Part shown: positions 13,801-25,900 of the stretch, in pieces | Layout: each line of letters starts with the position of its first letter | How positions within the stretch are numbered: position 1 is the stretch's first letter | From: Lanius collurio | Taxonomy: Eukaryota; Chordata; Aves; Passeriformes; Laniidae | Assembly (NCBI GenBank): GCA_020086605.1 | Contig: JACBWW010000003.1 | Location: 53,305,302 to 53,369,301 of the forward strand | Reading direction: 5' to 3' | Length of the DNA: 64,000 nucleotides | Position numbers and translations under genes: made by a program | Notes under the pieces: generated by a model | Databases searched by the model: none | Seen by the model: only the letters and a program-made list of their open reading frames with translations | What the model was told of the DNA's origin: nothing

Positions 13801-15012
13801 GAGGTCTGCACAAGGATCCTGAACTGGAAGTCTCTGACCCAAATATTTAGTACATCAGATCACACTGCACTGCTGGTTCACAGAGCAGCACGGAGTTATT
13901 TTCTGCTTTGGATGGCATGTCTCTCAGGTTAATCAGTGTGGGGATGGAAATATTTACAACTGCCCCCCACGAAGGATGCCAGCCTCCTCACCGGTGAACT
14001 ACAAACCATGGCTGGACATCAAGGGTACACATTTCCCCAGACAAGGCAGCAGTGGCATGACAGACTGATGCCGAGCATGCTGAGCTGCAGACTCCCCCAG
14101 GGGCACAGGCAATCAAACACAGAGGACATCTGCTGTGCCATAAGACCTCCAAGTTGTGAACAAGCTCAATCCTTTGCCCTCTTCCCCTTCTCCTCCACAC
14201 TTAGCAGTTACCCAGCATTTACTACATGCTGCTTTCATCACTTTAACTATCATAGGGAGCTTTTCTCATGCATTGCAGTTTACAACAGCAGCCAAAATGA
14301 CTTTGGACTATTTGCATACTAATTTATCATTAAAAACCAAAAAAAAATCCCAACAGAGTAGTTTCAAATTCTAGCAATCTTTTTTTCCCCAGTAAATTTA
14401 ACAGGTAATGCTATAAATCCTCATTTCCTTTTACACTGGATAACAACACCAGTGCTTTGCTCTGTGGAACAGGAGTGCCTGGAACACAACTGATTTTCTG
14501 TTCACATCCACCCAAAACAAGCATGGGAGCTTAAAAGTGCAATGCCTCTCTCCTGCACCAGCAGTCCAGCAAAAACCTTCCCTGAGGCTGGAAACCACCA
14601 GAACACAATGAAGAATCAGAGGAACTATGCATCATGTCAGGCTGGTTGGGGATCTCCAGCCAGGCTGACACTTTTACAGCTGGGTCAGCCCAGGAGGCAA
14701 AAGGACAGGGGGAGAGGGGACATGTTCAAAGCAAGCTCCCAGTGAGCCTTAGACTCCTTCCTCCAGATGCAAAGTTGCCTCCAAGATGTAAACAGAAGGA
14801 ATTGCTATCCTCTCTGGCTTGGCTGGTGATTTAGACACATTATTTGACTTCAGAGCATTTCAATAACATTGTCTGGCAAGAGGTAAATCTTACCCACCAT
14901 GGTAAAGTCCAAAAACTGAGAAGGATAGGGGGTGACGGGGTTAATGTCTGCTGGCACTGTTAGTAACACAAGGGTGCTTTAAAATTCCTGACTTAACTAC
15001 TCTCTTCTTGTG
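10894..15012. other. Non-coding stretch, nothing certain
   Basis: Contains several open frames of 70-130 codons, for example minus 11594-11971 (125 codons) and plus 13936-14322 (128 codons). None shows a domain, signal peptide or believable splice boundaries, and I treat them as chance. No repeat copy was recognised. Confidence 0.55.
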
Positions 15013-15085
15013 TTTGCATCAGAATCTCTGCAAAGACAGATACTAATTAGCTTTGACTAATTAATCAGGAAAAAAATCTAATTAG
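15013..15085. promoter_or_regulatory. Homeodomain/octamer site cluster, candidate enhancer core
   Basis: Three copies of CTAATTA lie within 43 bp, starting at 15043, 15057 and 15078. TTTGCAT, the reverse complement of the octamer-like ATGCAAA, is at 15013-15019. TAATTA is the classic core for Antennapedia-class and LIM homeodomain proteins, and ATGCAAA-type sites bind POU factors. The cluster passes directly into a CpG-retaining segment. That it is an enhancer is inference; AT-rich DNA gives such sites by chance, but three full 7-mers this close are uncommon. Confidence 0.35.
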
Positions 15086-15640
15086 CGACCATCCGTACTT
15101 TGGATGACCTCTCTTCCAAGTGCCTGCTGTTGCACCCCTGAGTACCCATAAATTGCTTCCTTGGTGCAGAGGGAAAGGACGAAGGGTAAGAAAAGGGTGA
15201 GTGACAATAGCAGCCATGGGTCAAAATGCAAGATTCACCACCAGCATGAAAAGGGAAAGACTGGTTGGAGATAACAGGAACAAAGATACCCAACAGCTGG
15301 CTCCTGCCCCATCCCCTCTGTCCTGAGGCCAGACAGTCCCACCTTTTGTACCGAAGACCACCTCCAGCAAAGCCCACGAAGGACTCCACCACCCACCAAC
15401 AGCTGTGTGTCACTGTGTATCCTTTTACATATTCCTGATCCTTGGGCTTATCCCACTGCGGCAGAACAGAGAGCGAAAGGAATCGAGACATAGGTAAGAG
15501 CCCAAACTCGAGGTCTCCTGCCCTGACAGGAGGAGGCACCGGGTGTATTCTGCTCTGCAAAGTGGGATCCCTCCCGCTGGGACTCAGCAAGGTGAACACT
15601 CCCGAAACACAAGTGCTCCACCTCGGCTGATGGCCATGTA
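15086..15640. promoter_or_regulatory. CpG-retaining segment, possible regulatory element or cryptic promoter
   Basis: I count about 11 CpG dinucleotides over this stretch, eight of them within 15459-15625. The neighbouring kilobases have long spans with none. GC content is also raised. The density is well below that of the island at 28 kb. A 223-codon minus-strand open frame (15078-15749) covers the whole segment, and a plus-strand donor-like motif (ACATAG|GTAAGAGC) sits at 15488-15501. Retained CpGs suggest constraint or germline hypomethylation. Confidence 0.35.
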
Positions 15641-18600
15641 AGACTTGTATTTTGAGAGGAGAGTTCAGTGATTTGAGAACAGCAGTGACAAGCAGCACAA
15701 ATGTTCTTATTACAAATTTGGGATAAAAGTGAAGCATTTTCTTAGGCATGAAAGTCTGAGCTATTCTTCCCTAAAATTTCCTCAGTAGAAAGTCTTTATT
15801 TGAAGCGCAGGACATTTGAAGAGATGATCTTGGCCAATAACACTGACAGTGCAGTATCGGACGGTGCAAACTGAGGGCTCACTGTCCATTTGGTGAATTT
15901 CAAAACATTTTTACTAGGATAAGCTCATTCCACCTCATTTTTCCCCTCTCAACAAAATGGTATTAGCAATCCACTTTAAATCCCTGTTTCCTGGCTGAAT
16001 TAAAAGTAAAAATTACTGAGAAATGCGTATGTTTGGAAGACTTCAGCTTCATGACTCCCAGCTAAAATAAATTTGAAGACATGATTACCATTGAATGCAT
16101 TGATCTATCTATTTATCCTGTAAGATGATGTTTTAATATACCCAGGACGGACAGTAATTCATGTGCAAACATATTTGAATTGAAAAATGAAAGTCAACCA
16201 TGAATTATTCCACTATCCATCATATTTACAAAAGCTGCTATGGCCATTTCTAGCTGGCTAAATCATAACATTGTCCCTAGAAATACTGAGCAATATATCT
16301 AGTAGTTCCTTCCATTTTGTTGTGACTCACTCTTTACTTTTTTTTTTTAGAATTTGCTCTCTCTCAATTTAACCTTCATTTCATTAAAATTGCATGTTAG
16401 ATATCTGTTTCCCCTACTGTTCATAAGAACACACTTAAAATTACCACAGCTAAGAAAGAAAAATATTTTCCTCTTTTTTTTTTACCCTGTTTATTTTGTA
16501 CATTCTCAGCTTCTCCATTTCTTCTGAATAGCTGACAGTTTCTTTGTTTTCTGTGTGTGTTGTCTTTTACATAGCAACAGAAGAAAGAGCAAGGATAAAG
16601 AGGGGAAAAACCTCTCCACATGGGAAAATATGAGCTACTCTCGAATCCAAAGAACTTAGTACATTCAGAAGAGCTAATTAACAAACTAGATAATACATTT
16701 TGGAAGCAAACACTGATGCACAACTATGAAAACAAGAAATAAGAATATGAGGGTCATGGAGAATCACAACACAAACATGAATCAACAAAGTTATGATGCT
16801 ACAAAAAAACCCAAAATCTTGAGTTTTTGGAAGAGAAATGGCATATGTGGGATGATATTTGCTCTGGGAGATTATTGCTCTGTTTGTTCAGCCTTTGTGA
16901 GACCTCAGTCACATTCCTTTGTCCAGGCTCAGACAATACATTAAGACAGATACAGCAGCAGACAAATCTAAAACAGCCCAGACCCTGAATAGGGGAGCAA
17001 AAGTCAGAAGATATTTAAGAAATTTAACCAATGACTAAAGGATAGTAGAATTAGTTGTACAAAGTAAAAAATAAAAGAGGGTTAGGAAGTTAAAATATAA
17101 AAAATTAAGCTGGAAAAAAAAAAGTTGAAGATTACTATGACCATAGTGAATGGACAAAATATCTCTAGTTGCAACAAAATACATTTCAGTCGGGTATCAA
17201 GTGAAAAAAAATCAATGTCCAAAACTGGAACAAGACTTAACTTCATGGAATTTTACAACAGCAGCTTAGACAAATGAGATCAGGGCAAGACTTTTTCTGG
17301 TCCCAGTGCCAGAAACTAGATCATTTCTTGCAAATATGTATCATTGTTTAGGATTCTTAGGGAGTCTTGCTCCATATGCCTGAAGCTGAGGATGGAACAG
17401 CAATACAGGTACCAATAACCTGGGACAGAACAAACAAACAAATAAGCGAACAGAAATTAATTTCTCCCATCCAGCACCTCCTTACATCATAGAGAGGATA
17501 ATAGTTTGACAAGACACATTCATTGCATCTGCATTTCACTGACATTACCCTGTGCCAAGATCCTTGATGTTCATCTTTACACTGCAAAAAATTTATTCCT
17601 ATATTTAGCTAAACATCCAACCCTGACAAATAAATGTTTCATCAGCAATCTTGATTAGCAAGGATGGAAGAGCACAGACCTATGCCGCAGTTATACTTCT
17701 GCTCTCAAAAAAATTCCCCAACCACACTGCAGGGAGGTTGTGTGACAGGCCCATGTTTGCTTCACGGACCAGAAGCAACTGCAGAAAGTCAGAGATTCCC
17801 ACCCCATGGCTGGATGGCACTGCAAGGCAGCTGCCCCATGCCCTGTGCTGGAAACAGGCTCAGAGCTTTGCTTCAGCGCTGCCTAATATCAGTTCTTGCC
17901 ACATCTGATCCCTTCATGAAGCTTGTATAAAATACCCAATTCATTATGTCCACTCCATTCCCAGAGGTGATTGAAATAAAAAGCTGTTCTGGCAGAAAAG
18001 CTTAGGAAATGAAACACGAGAGAGATGGGGAAAGAGAAGGAGAAAAGAAGAAATCAAGAATAGAAAAAAGCACTCAACCAGGTGGATGGAATGAGTCCAG
18101 AATTACTTACAGCTCTGGAGCTGAAAGAAAAAAGAAGAAAATGAACACCTGGGCATATTGAGAGATTAAAAGTCTATTTAGTATGTGTGTCCCAAAAAGG
18201 GCAAGTCACAGATCTGAACCATAGGCTGAGAAAAGAAACTCTTTCCCGCAAAGAAGGAATCTCAGCATTTAAGTTTTGGAAAGAAGTATTTATTCATAAA
18301 GATAACTTTCTCTTTTCCTGCCAAAAGTAATGAAGATCATAGTCAAAATCTACCACCTGCACTTGATTACCAGTGATTTAACCATAATCAAAATATTTTT
18401 CAAATGTAAATGAAGTACACTGATGGACAGAAATGCCAGTTCCCCATGAAATTCCCCCTGTAAAGCTGGGATTGCCACGGGCTATAATTAAAAAATTGTC
18501 AGAGTCTGAGGTCCCAAGTATTTTCCCACAGAAAGATCCAAGACTTGTATGCTCTGTTACAAACGTTAACACAGGAATCAGCACCGGGAAGGTACAACTC

Positions 18601-21600
18601 GGGAATGGCTAAATGGAGGCTGAGTCACTGCTACTTCTGTACTACTTCAGAAGTATTTCAGTACCTCTTGTTCTCACTCTGTTTCTCCTTTTTGCTCTGT
18701 TTTTTACAAAACAGAAGTGTTCAGAAGTACTGATCCTACATGATTAACTCGAACAAGAAATTGCCACGCTACATCTAAACTGAATCTGCTAAATTGAATC
18801 AAATCTCTTCCTTTCTTTGTCGACTGGGAGACCTTCTGGTGCAACTCATGTTGACCTACTGTACCACTTTGCCCTTACCAAATGCCTTCCAGTCTTCAAA
18901 GGGAAAAAAAAAATGCGCAAGCACAAGGAGTTCATTCTGGTGTTCTACACAAGCAGGTAGAGAAGTCAATGCTAAACATCAGGGCACTGCCTCCCAAGCT
19001 CTCCAGCCCGAAAGTTTTTTCACGTGGCTGAGCTTGAGCTCCACAGCAAGCACCCAACAGGCAGGTCCGTGGGTCCCCCCTGGCTGCATGCAACAGCTCA
19101 TGTGCAACCTGACACGGACCTACAGAGCCACCCCGAGGAACAGGATGGATGCCACCCAGGAGGGATTTTCTGCCAGTTTTTGGCAGTTATGTTATAAAAG
19201 GAGTTTGAAGTGATTTGGTTTAGACAGTTAGATATGGGTGGTTGCAGAAGTAAATGGGCCACTCCCTCATCTAAGCCAGGAACTTGAAAACACTCCTTTA
19301 AAAGAGTATAATCTGTTATTAATAAATCTTCAAAGGTTGCTGACATGCCCAAACACACAGAAAATGAAGTTTTGCCAATGACAGTGTTCAAGGCTAGTGC
19401 CTGCTTACCATCCAGTCATGAACCAATATGGAGAGCAACAGAGGGTGGCTCTTACAGAGACACTGGAAACCATAAAATCTGATTAGTGTCCCATGCCCAT
19501 TAGCTATCATACTTTTTTTTCCTTCTGTTTTGACAGCACATTCTCCTATTTTTACAAACCTGCTTCCTGTACCTATAGGAAAGAGACATGCAAACAACAA
19601 GGGGAAGCTGATGACACAGGGTGAAAGAGTGAAGCTGCCTAACAAAAGTTGCAATAAATCATCTGGGAAACAGTGATTTCTTTCCTCTAAATTCACATAA
19701 TTACAACAAACTTCTGTAAAGGGAATGGAGGAAAAAAGAGCTAGCATTAAATAACATAGGGATTTTTTTCTTTTTCCTGCTGTTTTTGGGTTGGCAGTGC
19801 TCCTCTAAAAATGCATCCCCTCCCTGATGGGGGGGCCTTAATCTCAGCTTTCAGAAAGGGTGCTGCTAAAGTTAAAACACGCTTAACTCAAAACTAAAAC
19901 AAACTTCTTTTTTTGGCTTGCACATCACTGAGATAAGGGATTGGCAATATTATTAATTAACTAGTGCATTTAAGGTCTTTTAATCCCAAAGACTTCTTGC
20001 ATGTAAGCTTGGTGGTGGTCCTCAAGGGACAACTCCCCAAGGTAACTTATTCCAAGCAGATACTCTTTGGCATATCCTTTATGCTGACTATTATGAAACA
20101 CACTTCTACCAGAGTCCAAGGCTATCACCAACCAGTGAGGGTCATACTGGGGAGAAACAGCTTAGGCTGCACATGCTTGGACTTTGGGACTGCTCTTTTG
20201 GAGAGGCTGTCCACCACCAGGACAAACCACTGGTAAATGCAGGACAAAGCAACTGAGCGAGTTACTGTTCAACAGGAATTGGCCAGTCTGCTGAGCACAG
20301 CACTGCAAAGCCTGCCGTCATGTAAAAATGATGGAAAATCAAGTTAGTCCCATTCACCATGGGAGCTGGGTTATGGGCAAGGGAATCTTGCTCATACCAA
20401 TGTCACTGTTAGCAGACACCTTTAGGCACAATGATGCCATTTATCACATTTCCTTTTTTCTCCCAAATCTCTCAGCAGGGTTCATGGGAAGATTATTTAT
20501 AAAGCCCTCTTTGGTGCACTGTGATTTTATCAGGTATAGTTTGAATATTACAAGAAGTATTAATTACCATTGCTGAACAAGAACAACTGAAGAAGTAAAA
20601 TGTTTTTCATTTGCATGGGCTGAGAATATTTGTTTAAAATGTTCTCAGTATCATTAGGATCTAATCAAAACAGAGTGCATGATAGTTATGCAGGAAATAC
20701 AAAAAAAATTACCTGCTGCTTAAGTATCCAGTTCTCTAATAATATTGCAATAATGTCTTGACAGATAATTGGCTTCCCAGTTACAGTGGAATTCCTTATC
20801 TATGTTGCTAAAATTACCTATTGGTATTTTCAAAAGACAAGGAAAGGTTGGGAAGGAAATGATAGTTCTCTCCAGTATTGCAGGATTTAATCAGGAAGGT
20901 AAGTAAAGATATACCACTGGACTTCTTTTGAAAAATAAAAATAAAAATTATTGACGTAAGTTTTACAAAAGCTTCAACCCTTTTGAAAAATTATACAAAT
21001 GCAATTTTAAATTAAAATTTAGAATAAATTGATTCATAACTGCTAGGTTATTTTTAATGACCTCTTTGAAGGTCCCTGCAGGTAGAACAACTGATTTGAA
21101 TTTTACAAATAGAGGTAGGAAAAAATACAAAATATTTAAACAGCTTTACTTCAAACTGTTACTAATTGTGACCTCTCTTTTCCTGTCTATCATAAAGAAT
21201 GCATAAAGGGCTATATTTTCATATAATTCATGACTGCTTTTTTTCAATTTTTGGTTGTCCGAATCCCAGGAAACTACAAAGCGACTCAGTTTCCCAAAAC
21301 CTTTGCACACAACTTTGGCATAGCAAAATGTTTTAAAACTTCCCGAAGTGCTCTTCCGAGAACCAAAGCAGTGTTTTTGAACTGAAGCAGAAGATTTTAT
21401 GAACTATCAAATGTTCCTACACTGTGGACATCACACAAGCCTGAAAGCATTCTGTCATGCAGCCTGTGCTGCTGTGGCCGTCCTCACATCCCTCCCCATT
21501 CCCAGTCTCTGCAGCTTCAGCTCTGCAGTCACTTCTGCAGCCTTTGACACCAGCTGCTCAGTTCACATACAGAAATGCATGATCCAAGTCACAAGCTGGA

Positions 21601-22767
21601 CTGCAATTTATTTTCAAGAAAATCTTGGTCTTCTAAGCATCCTGTAATTTACAATTGCCTGGAAATATGGCTAAAATATGTTGTCCCCAAATAACTTAAG
21701 TTACCACCTGAGACACATAAAAGATTCCCAGGGTTTTAAAAAAAGAACCTTTGGGTTTTTAATAAATCAGTACATCACTTTTTTGTTGTTGTCGTTTAGG
21801 CAAAGCACTTCTATAAACGATAGCTCTTTTAATACTATAGTATTAATACTTTAATATCAAAGCTAAAGACGTTACTTTAACACCTGTCACTAAAAGCACA
21901 TCAAATTTTGCCTACCTTTTTCCAGAAATATTCAGGCATTCCTCTAATCTTCCCTTGCATTTTGCATTTTACCTCACCTGGGACATATTTCAAAAGCATG
22001 ATTATCTCTTGACAAAATTCCTTTCTGAGGAGGCATTCCTCAGTAAGGTCTTCACTTTTATCAACAGTCAGCAAAGCGTGAGCAAGTACAGAGCAGACAC
22101 GTTAATGTGACCATAAGAGGGGCTGGAGATGTGGGGTGGGGAGAAGACAAGCCTACAGTGTTAGAACTTCCAGGTAATTCTCTTTGTACTATGAAAAGCA
22201 GGTGAGTCAGCTAAAACTATCTACTAGCACAGTTTAGATGGTATCAATATTAAGTATATAATTTACTAGTTGTGAGAGTTGTGCCCTTTTGAGGAAATGA
22301 AACTAACAGACACGTGTAGAGATGGTAATTTCTAAGTAGTGGAATTTGTTTAATGCTTTTTTAGTTAGCATGCTTTGGTAGAAACAGGGTCTAGCCACAA
22401 AATCTCACTTCCTATCTGAGCTCCGGTGTCAGGCTCCAAAGCAAAGTTTTGGTCACTGTGCAGCTAACAACTACTTCCAAAATTCCACTTTAGATTTAAG
22501 CCTGGACAGAGAAACCAGCTGCTCTCTGTCCCAAGTATTCAGAGGGTTTGAATGCAAATGTCTTGTTCAGACCTACCCTCCTCACAAGGAGGGTAAGCCA
22601 AGTAAGTCCCAATAAAGTATGTATTTACAAGTGGCCTAAGAAAAAAACACTTGCAAATGAGGGCTGTACAAATGTATACAACTCAGCATTTGTTCTTCTG
22701 GAGAACTTCCTATCTGATGGTTTCTGTTTATTTTATTAACACTCGAGTTTCAGGACACAAATGAAGC
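15641..22767. other. Non-coding stretch
   Basis: No gene or clear transposon. It holds a purine-rich tract at about 18016-18070 and two motif pairs that resemble tiny exons (minus 18111-18120, plus 20884-20898), discussed under findings. A 16-bp perfect AT palindrome at 21830-21845 looks incidental. Confidence 0.6.
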
Positions 22768-22918
22768 ATTACCTGCATTTTACAGATAGGAAACAGATAT
22801 TTATTTAGATAAGGCACAGAAAGGTAAAGTGACTTGCCTGAGGTCACATTAAGGTTTCTGGCGGAGGCACGATCTTTCCTAATCTTCTGAACTCTAGGCC
22901 TCTGTTTTAAATTACAAG
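22768..22918 (-). mobile_element. MIR-like SINE remnant, minus strand
   Basis: Read on the plus strand the order is the reversed MIR order. First comes a 'cattttacagataggaaac' block, then 'aggcacagaaaggtaaagtg', then 'acttgcctgaggtcaca'. After these come a degenerate 'ggcggaggcacgatctt' part and a tRNA-proximal part. This corresponds to the MIR/CORE-SINE family shared by amniotes. The copy is ancient, with substitutions and small gaps throughout. The boundaries are approximate. Confidence 0.75.
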
Positions 22919-25900
22919 ACTCCATCAGGTTTATAGCATCTCACCCTCCCCAACTGCTGATTATCTGCAGTGCCGAATTTGCTCCAAGCAAAACGCATTC
23001 ATTGATGAACTCTATTACTTGCTCCTAAACATTACTTATGGACTGCTACTTCAAATGAAATTCTCTATACTGCAGTCATATTTTACCTACATGGTTATTC
23101 TAATTGAGTATTGAGCAAAGTGGCAAATTAGGAGTCTTCAAGGGACTGTTTGTTTAATTTTGTTTTGGAATGTGTGCTTGCATAAATGCCATACAAGAAA
23201 AAGTCTGGAGGCCACAATCATCTGCAATGTAAAAATATTTCAGTTTCTGTGAAGTTTTCCCTCCCCCGAGGGTTCTAATTCATCTCTCCTAGTTGATAAA
23301 TCAAGTCAGAAACACCCTCCCCCCATGCTTTGGTGTCTAGCAGAAATATGACCCTTTTCTTGTCCAGGCATGCAGACAAGTGATGAATCAGACTTTCCCC
23401 GAGAAACTGCTGCAGCTCTTTTCCTAAGGCACATTACTGCCTGAATAAGTCAGGTTTTCCTGAGCAGTGGGTCTGCTTTAGCAGCCTTAATATACATGAA
23501 GAGAACATAAGAGGTATGGTCTGAGTCTGATCTGTAGAAGGTTATCAAGTGCCATCCAGATAACCCCTGCAGAACACCAAGAGGTCTCACACAGCGCTTT
23601 GCTACATCCCTGCGCTGCTCCTGTCTGACTGCTGGGATAGAGCCAGAGGTTTCAGTTGCTTGCAGCAATCCCAGCCTATTCTCTACTGTTCACTAAGGAG
23701 TATTTAGGCACTCTGGGCACACCAAAAATATCTGCCAAACATGACTTACCACTACCAGTAACGCACACGAATATCCCTACCTCCTTAAAGTGTTAAAAGA
23801 TGTTTTAACTTGAATCATTAGCATAGCTCATTATGATCTAAATCACAAGTATTTCAAAATATTTCCAACTCATTAGAGCCCTAGAGCAAGTGGATTTCCC
23901 CACAAAACTGTTTCTTCCCCTTCAAAATGGAACAGGGCCAATTTCTTTTCTGCCCTCTAGCAAAAAGACAGAAGCTGATCCAAAGAACAGAAGAGATGTG
24001 GGCTGTTTAGAAATGTGAAGGTAAATCTGCTATAGCCTTAAATGTGTAATTGCTCCCCTGGTTATCCTGGCTTTCCAGGTAGCAATGGTTAAGCCCATGC
24101 TCTTCCTTAGCATGACATTCAACACTGTGGTTACTAAAACTTTTGCTCACACTGTTAGGTACAAACATGACTGAATCAAGAAAATACAAGTTTGGTCAAT
24201 GTTCAGGCAATAATGAATTAATTTGTTCTCATAGTACTCATGCAACATTTATGAACACTCCCATTCTACAGAAGAAATTACTTCTGTAGAAAGACAAGGT
24301 GTATGGGCTCATTTCCTACAGGTTGTCAACCAATCATATAAGAAATCTGGACTCTGGTCATTTTTATTTCTTGTACCCTGAGGCTTGCAACAACTAAATG
24401 CAATTATTTTCCCTACCCACTTCATTTTCTGCAGTCTTTAACTGCAAGTAAAAACGTGGCTCCACTGAACTGACAAGCAGGCAACTTTCCCACTATTATT
24501 TAATCAAGCCAGGATCTCACTTTTTCTTACTTAGTAAGGTACTGGTCACACAAAAAAAGAAACACTTGCTCCCAACAAACTCCATATGGCATAGCAATGA
24601 ATATGAAATGCACCTGAAAGAGTTTATTCCTCTCACTAGCTGTAGAAGTAGAGAGAAGGCTGTGGGTGATCTTTTATTTTCTAATTACTGTTAGTAGGGG
24701 GGGTTGTTCTTCTTTTTCTTTTAAATAAGAATAAGCTAAAAACTGACAAATATGCCAAATACTCAGAAGAGGGGCAAAGGAAAGTAAAAAAAGCAAAGCA
24801 CGGAGAATCCATTTCTGTCCATACGGTCTTGCAGCCTGGCAGGGTACTTTGAACTTTGAATGCAGCATATGGTTTGCTACAGTATATGCTCCATAGGGGA
24901 ACAACAGGGCAAGGGTAAATAAAAGTCCTCCTAAAGCAATAACCTTGTGTATGCTAGGCCTTCCTATACAGTGCTTCCAGTTGTTCCCAAATCTCTTCTT
25001 ACTTGATCATGTGTATTTGGCTTTGTACATTTTCCCAAACTGTTTTAAAATACTTAAAGAGTAGGATTAAGGAGCAAAAGCTACGTGCATTGCAAATAAA
25101 TACAGTGTACAACATGGCTTTATAGATGTTAACTACGAATCAATTGTGCAGGGCACCAATACTTGGGAAATTTGGTGTATCAAATACGGCAAGCCCTGTA
25201 GCATGAAACAGACTACCAGTCTTGAAACATTTTTCTACAGCCCTGCTCCCATTTCTTCCTTCTGAGTAGACACTGAACAGACTTGCTCATCTCCCAAGAG
25301 CTGTGTAATAGAAAGACTGCTGCACAATGTACGCATCCAAATGATTGTTCATTTGAATCACTGTAATCCAGACCAATTTACAAAAGAAGGGTCCCCATCT
25401 AAGTGGGCTTGTTTCAGTTCATTCCAACTTTACACTTACACCAGGACTCCCCAAGCTCCCTGAGTTAACACAGATGTTTGAGAGATGAATCAGTAACTCA
25501 GACCTAATATAAAGTTTGCAGACACCAAGCAAAAAAGAAGCACAGCTGTAATGCACAGACCCCCACTGTGCAAATGACTCCAGCTTCCTCTCTAAAATAG
25601 CTTGAAACATTTTATTAATTCAGAGAAGGTCAGACTTACATATCAACATCCACTGGTTTCAAGAGTCTGTGCTGCATGTTGTGAGTTCACTGGGTACAGT
25701 AACCAGCTAGCCAGGTATGTCTGAGGAATGAATACTCTCCACATGGCCAAGACCCAAATATAAAGCCTCAAGAAGTAAACAGAGCCTGTGCAGCACAATA
25801 ACTGAAAGCTTTTGGGAAAGGCAGTGAGCTGACATTCAGGATGGTAACTGGGAGAACTCAGCTGGGATGTGCATGTAAAGCAGCGCACTATCTTGTCTCA

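Noticed and set aside
21830..21845. 16-bp perfect palindrome TAATACTATAGTATTA
   Set aside because: Very AT-rich context makes such palindromes likely. No flanking structure or known site.
24240..24360. Decayed MIR suspected around the inverted repeat
   Set aside because: Partial resemblance only; the alignment needs too many gaps to call.
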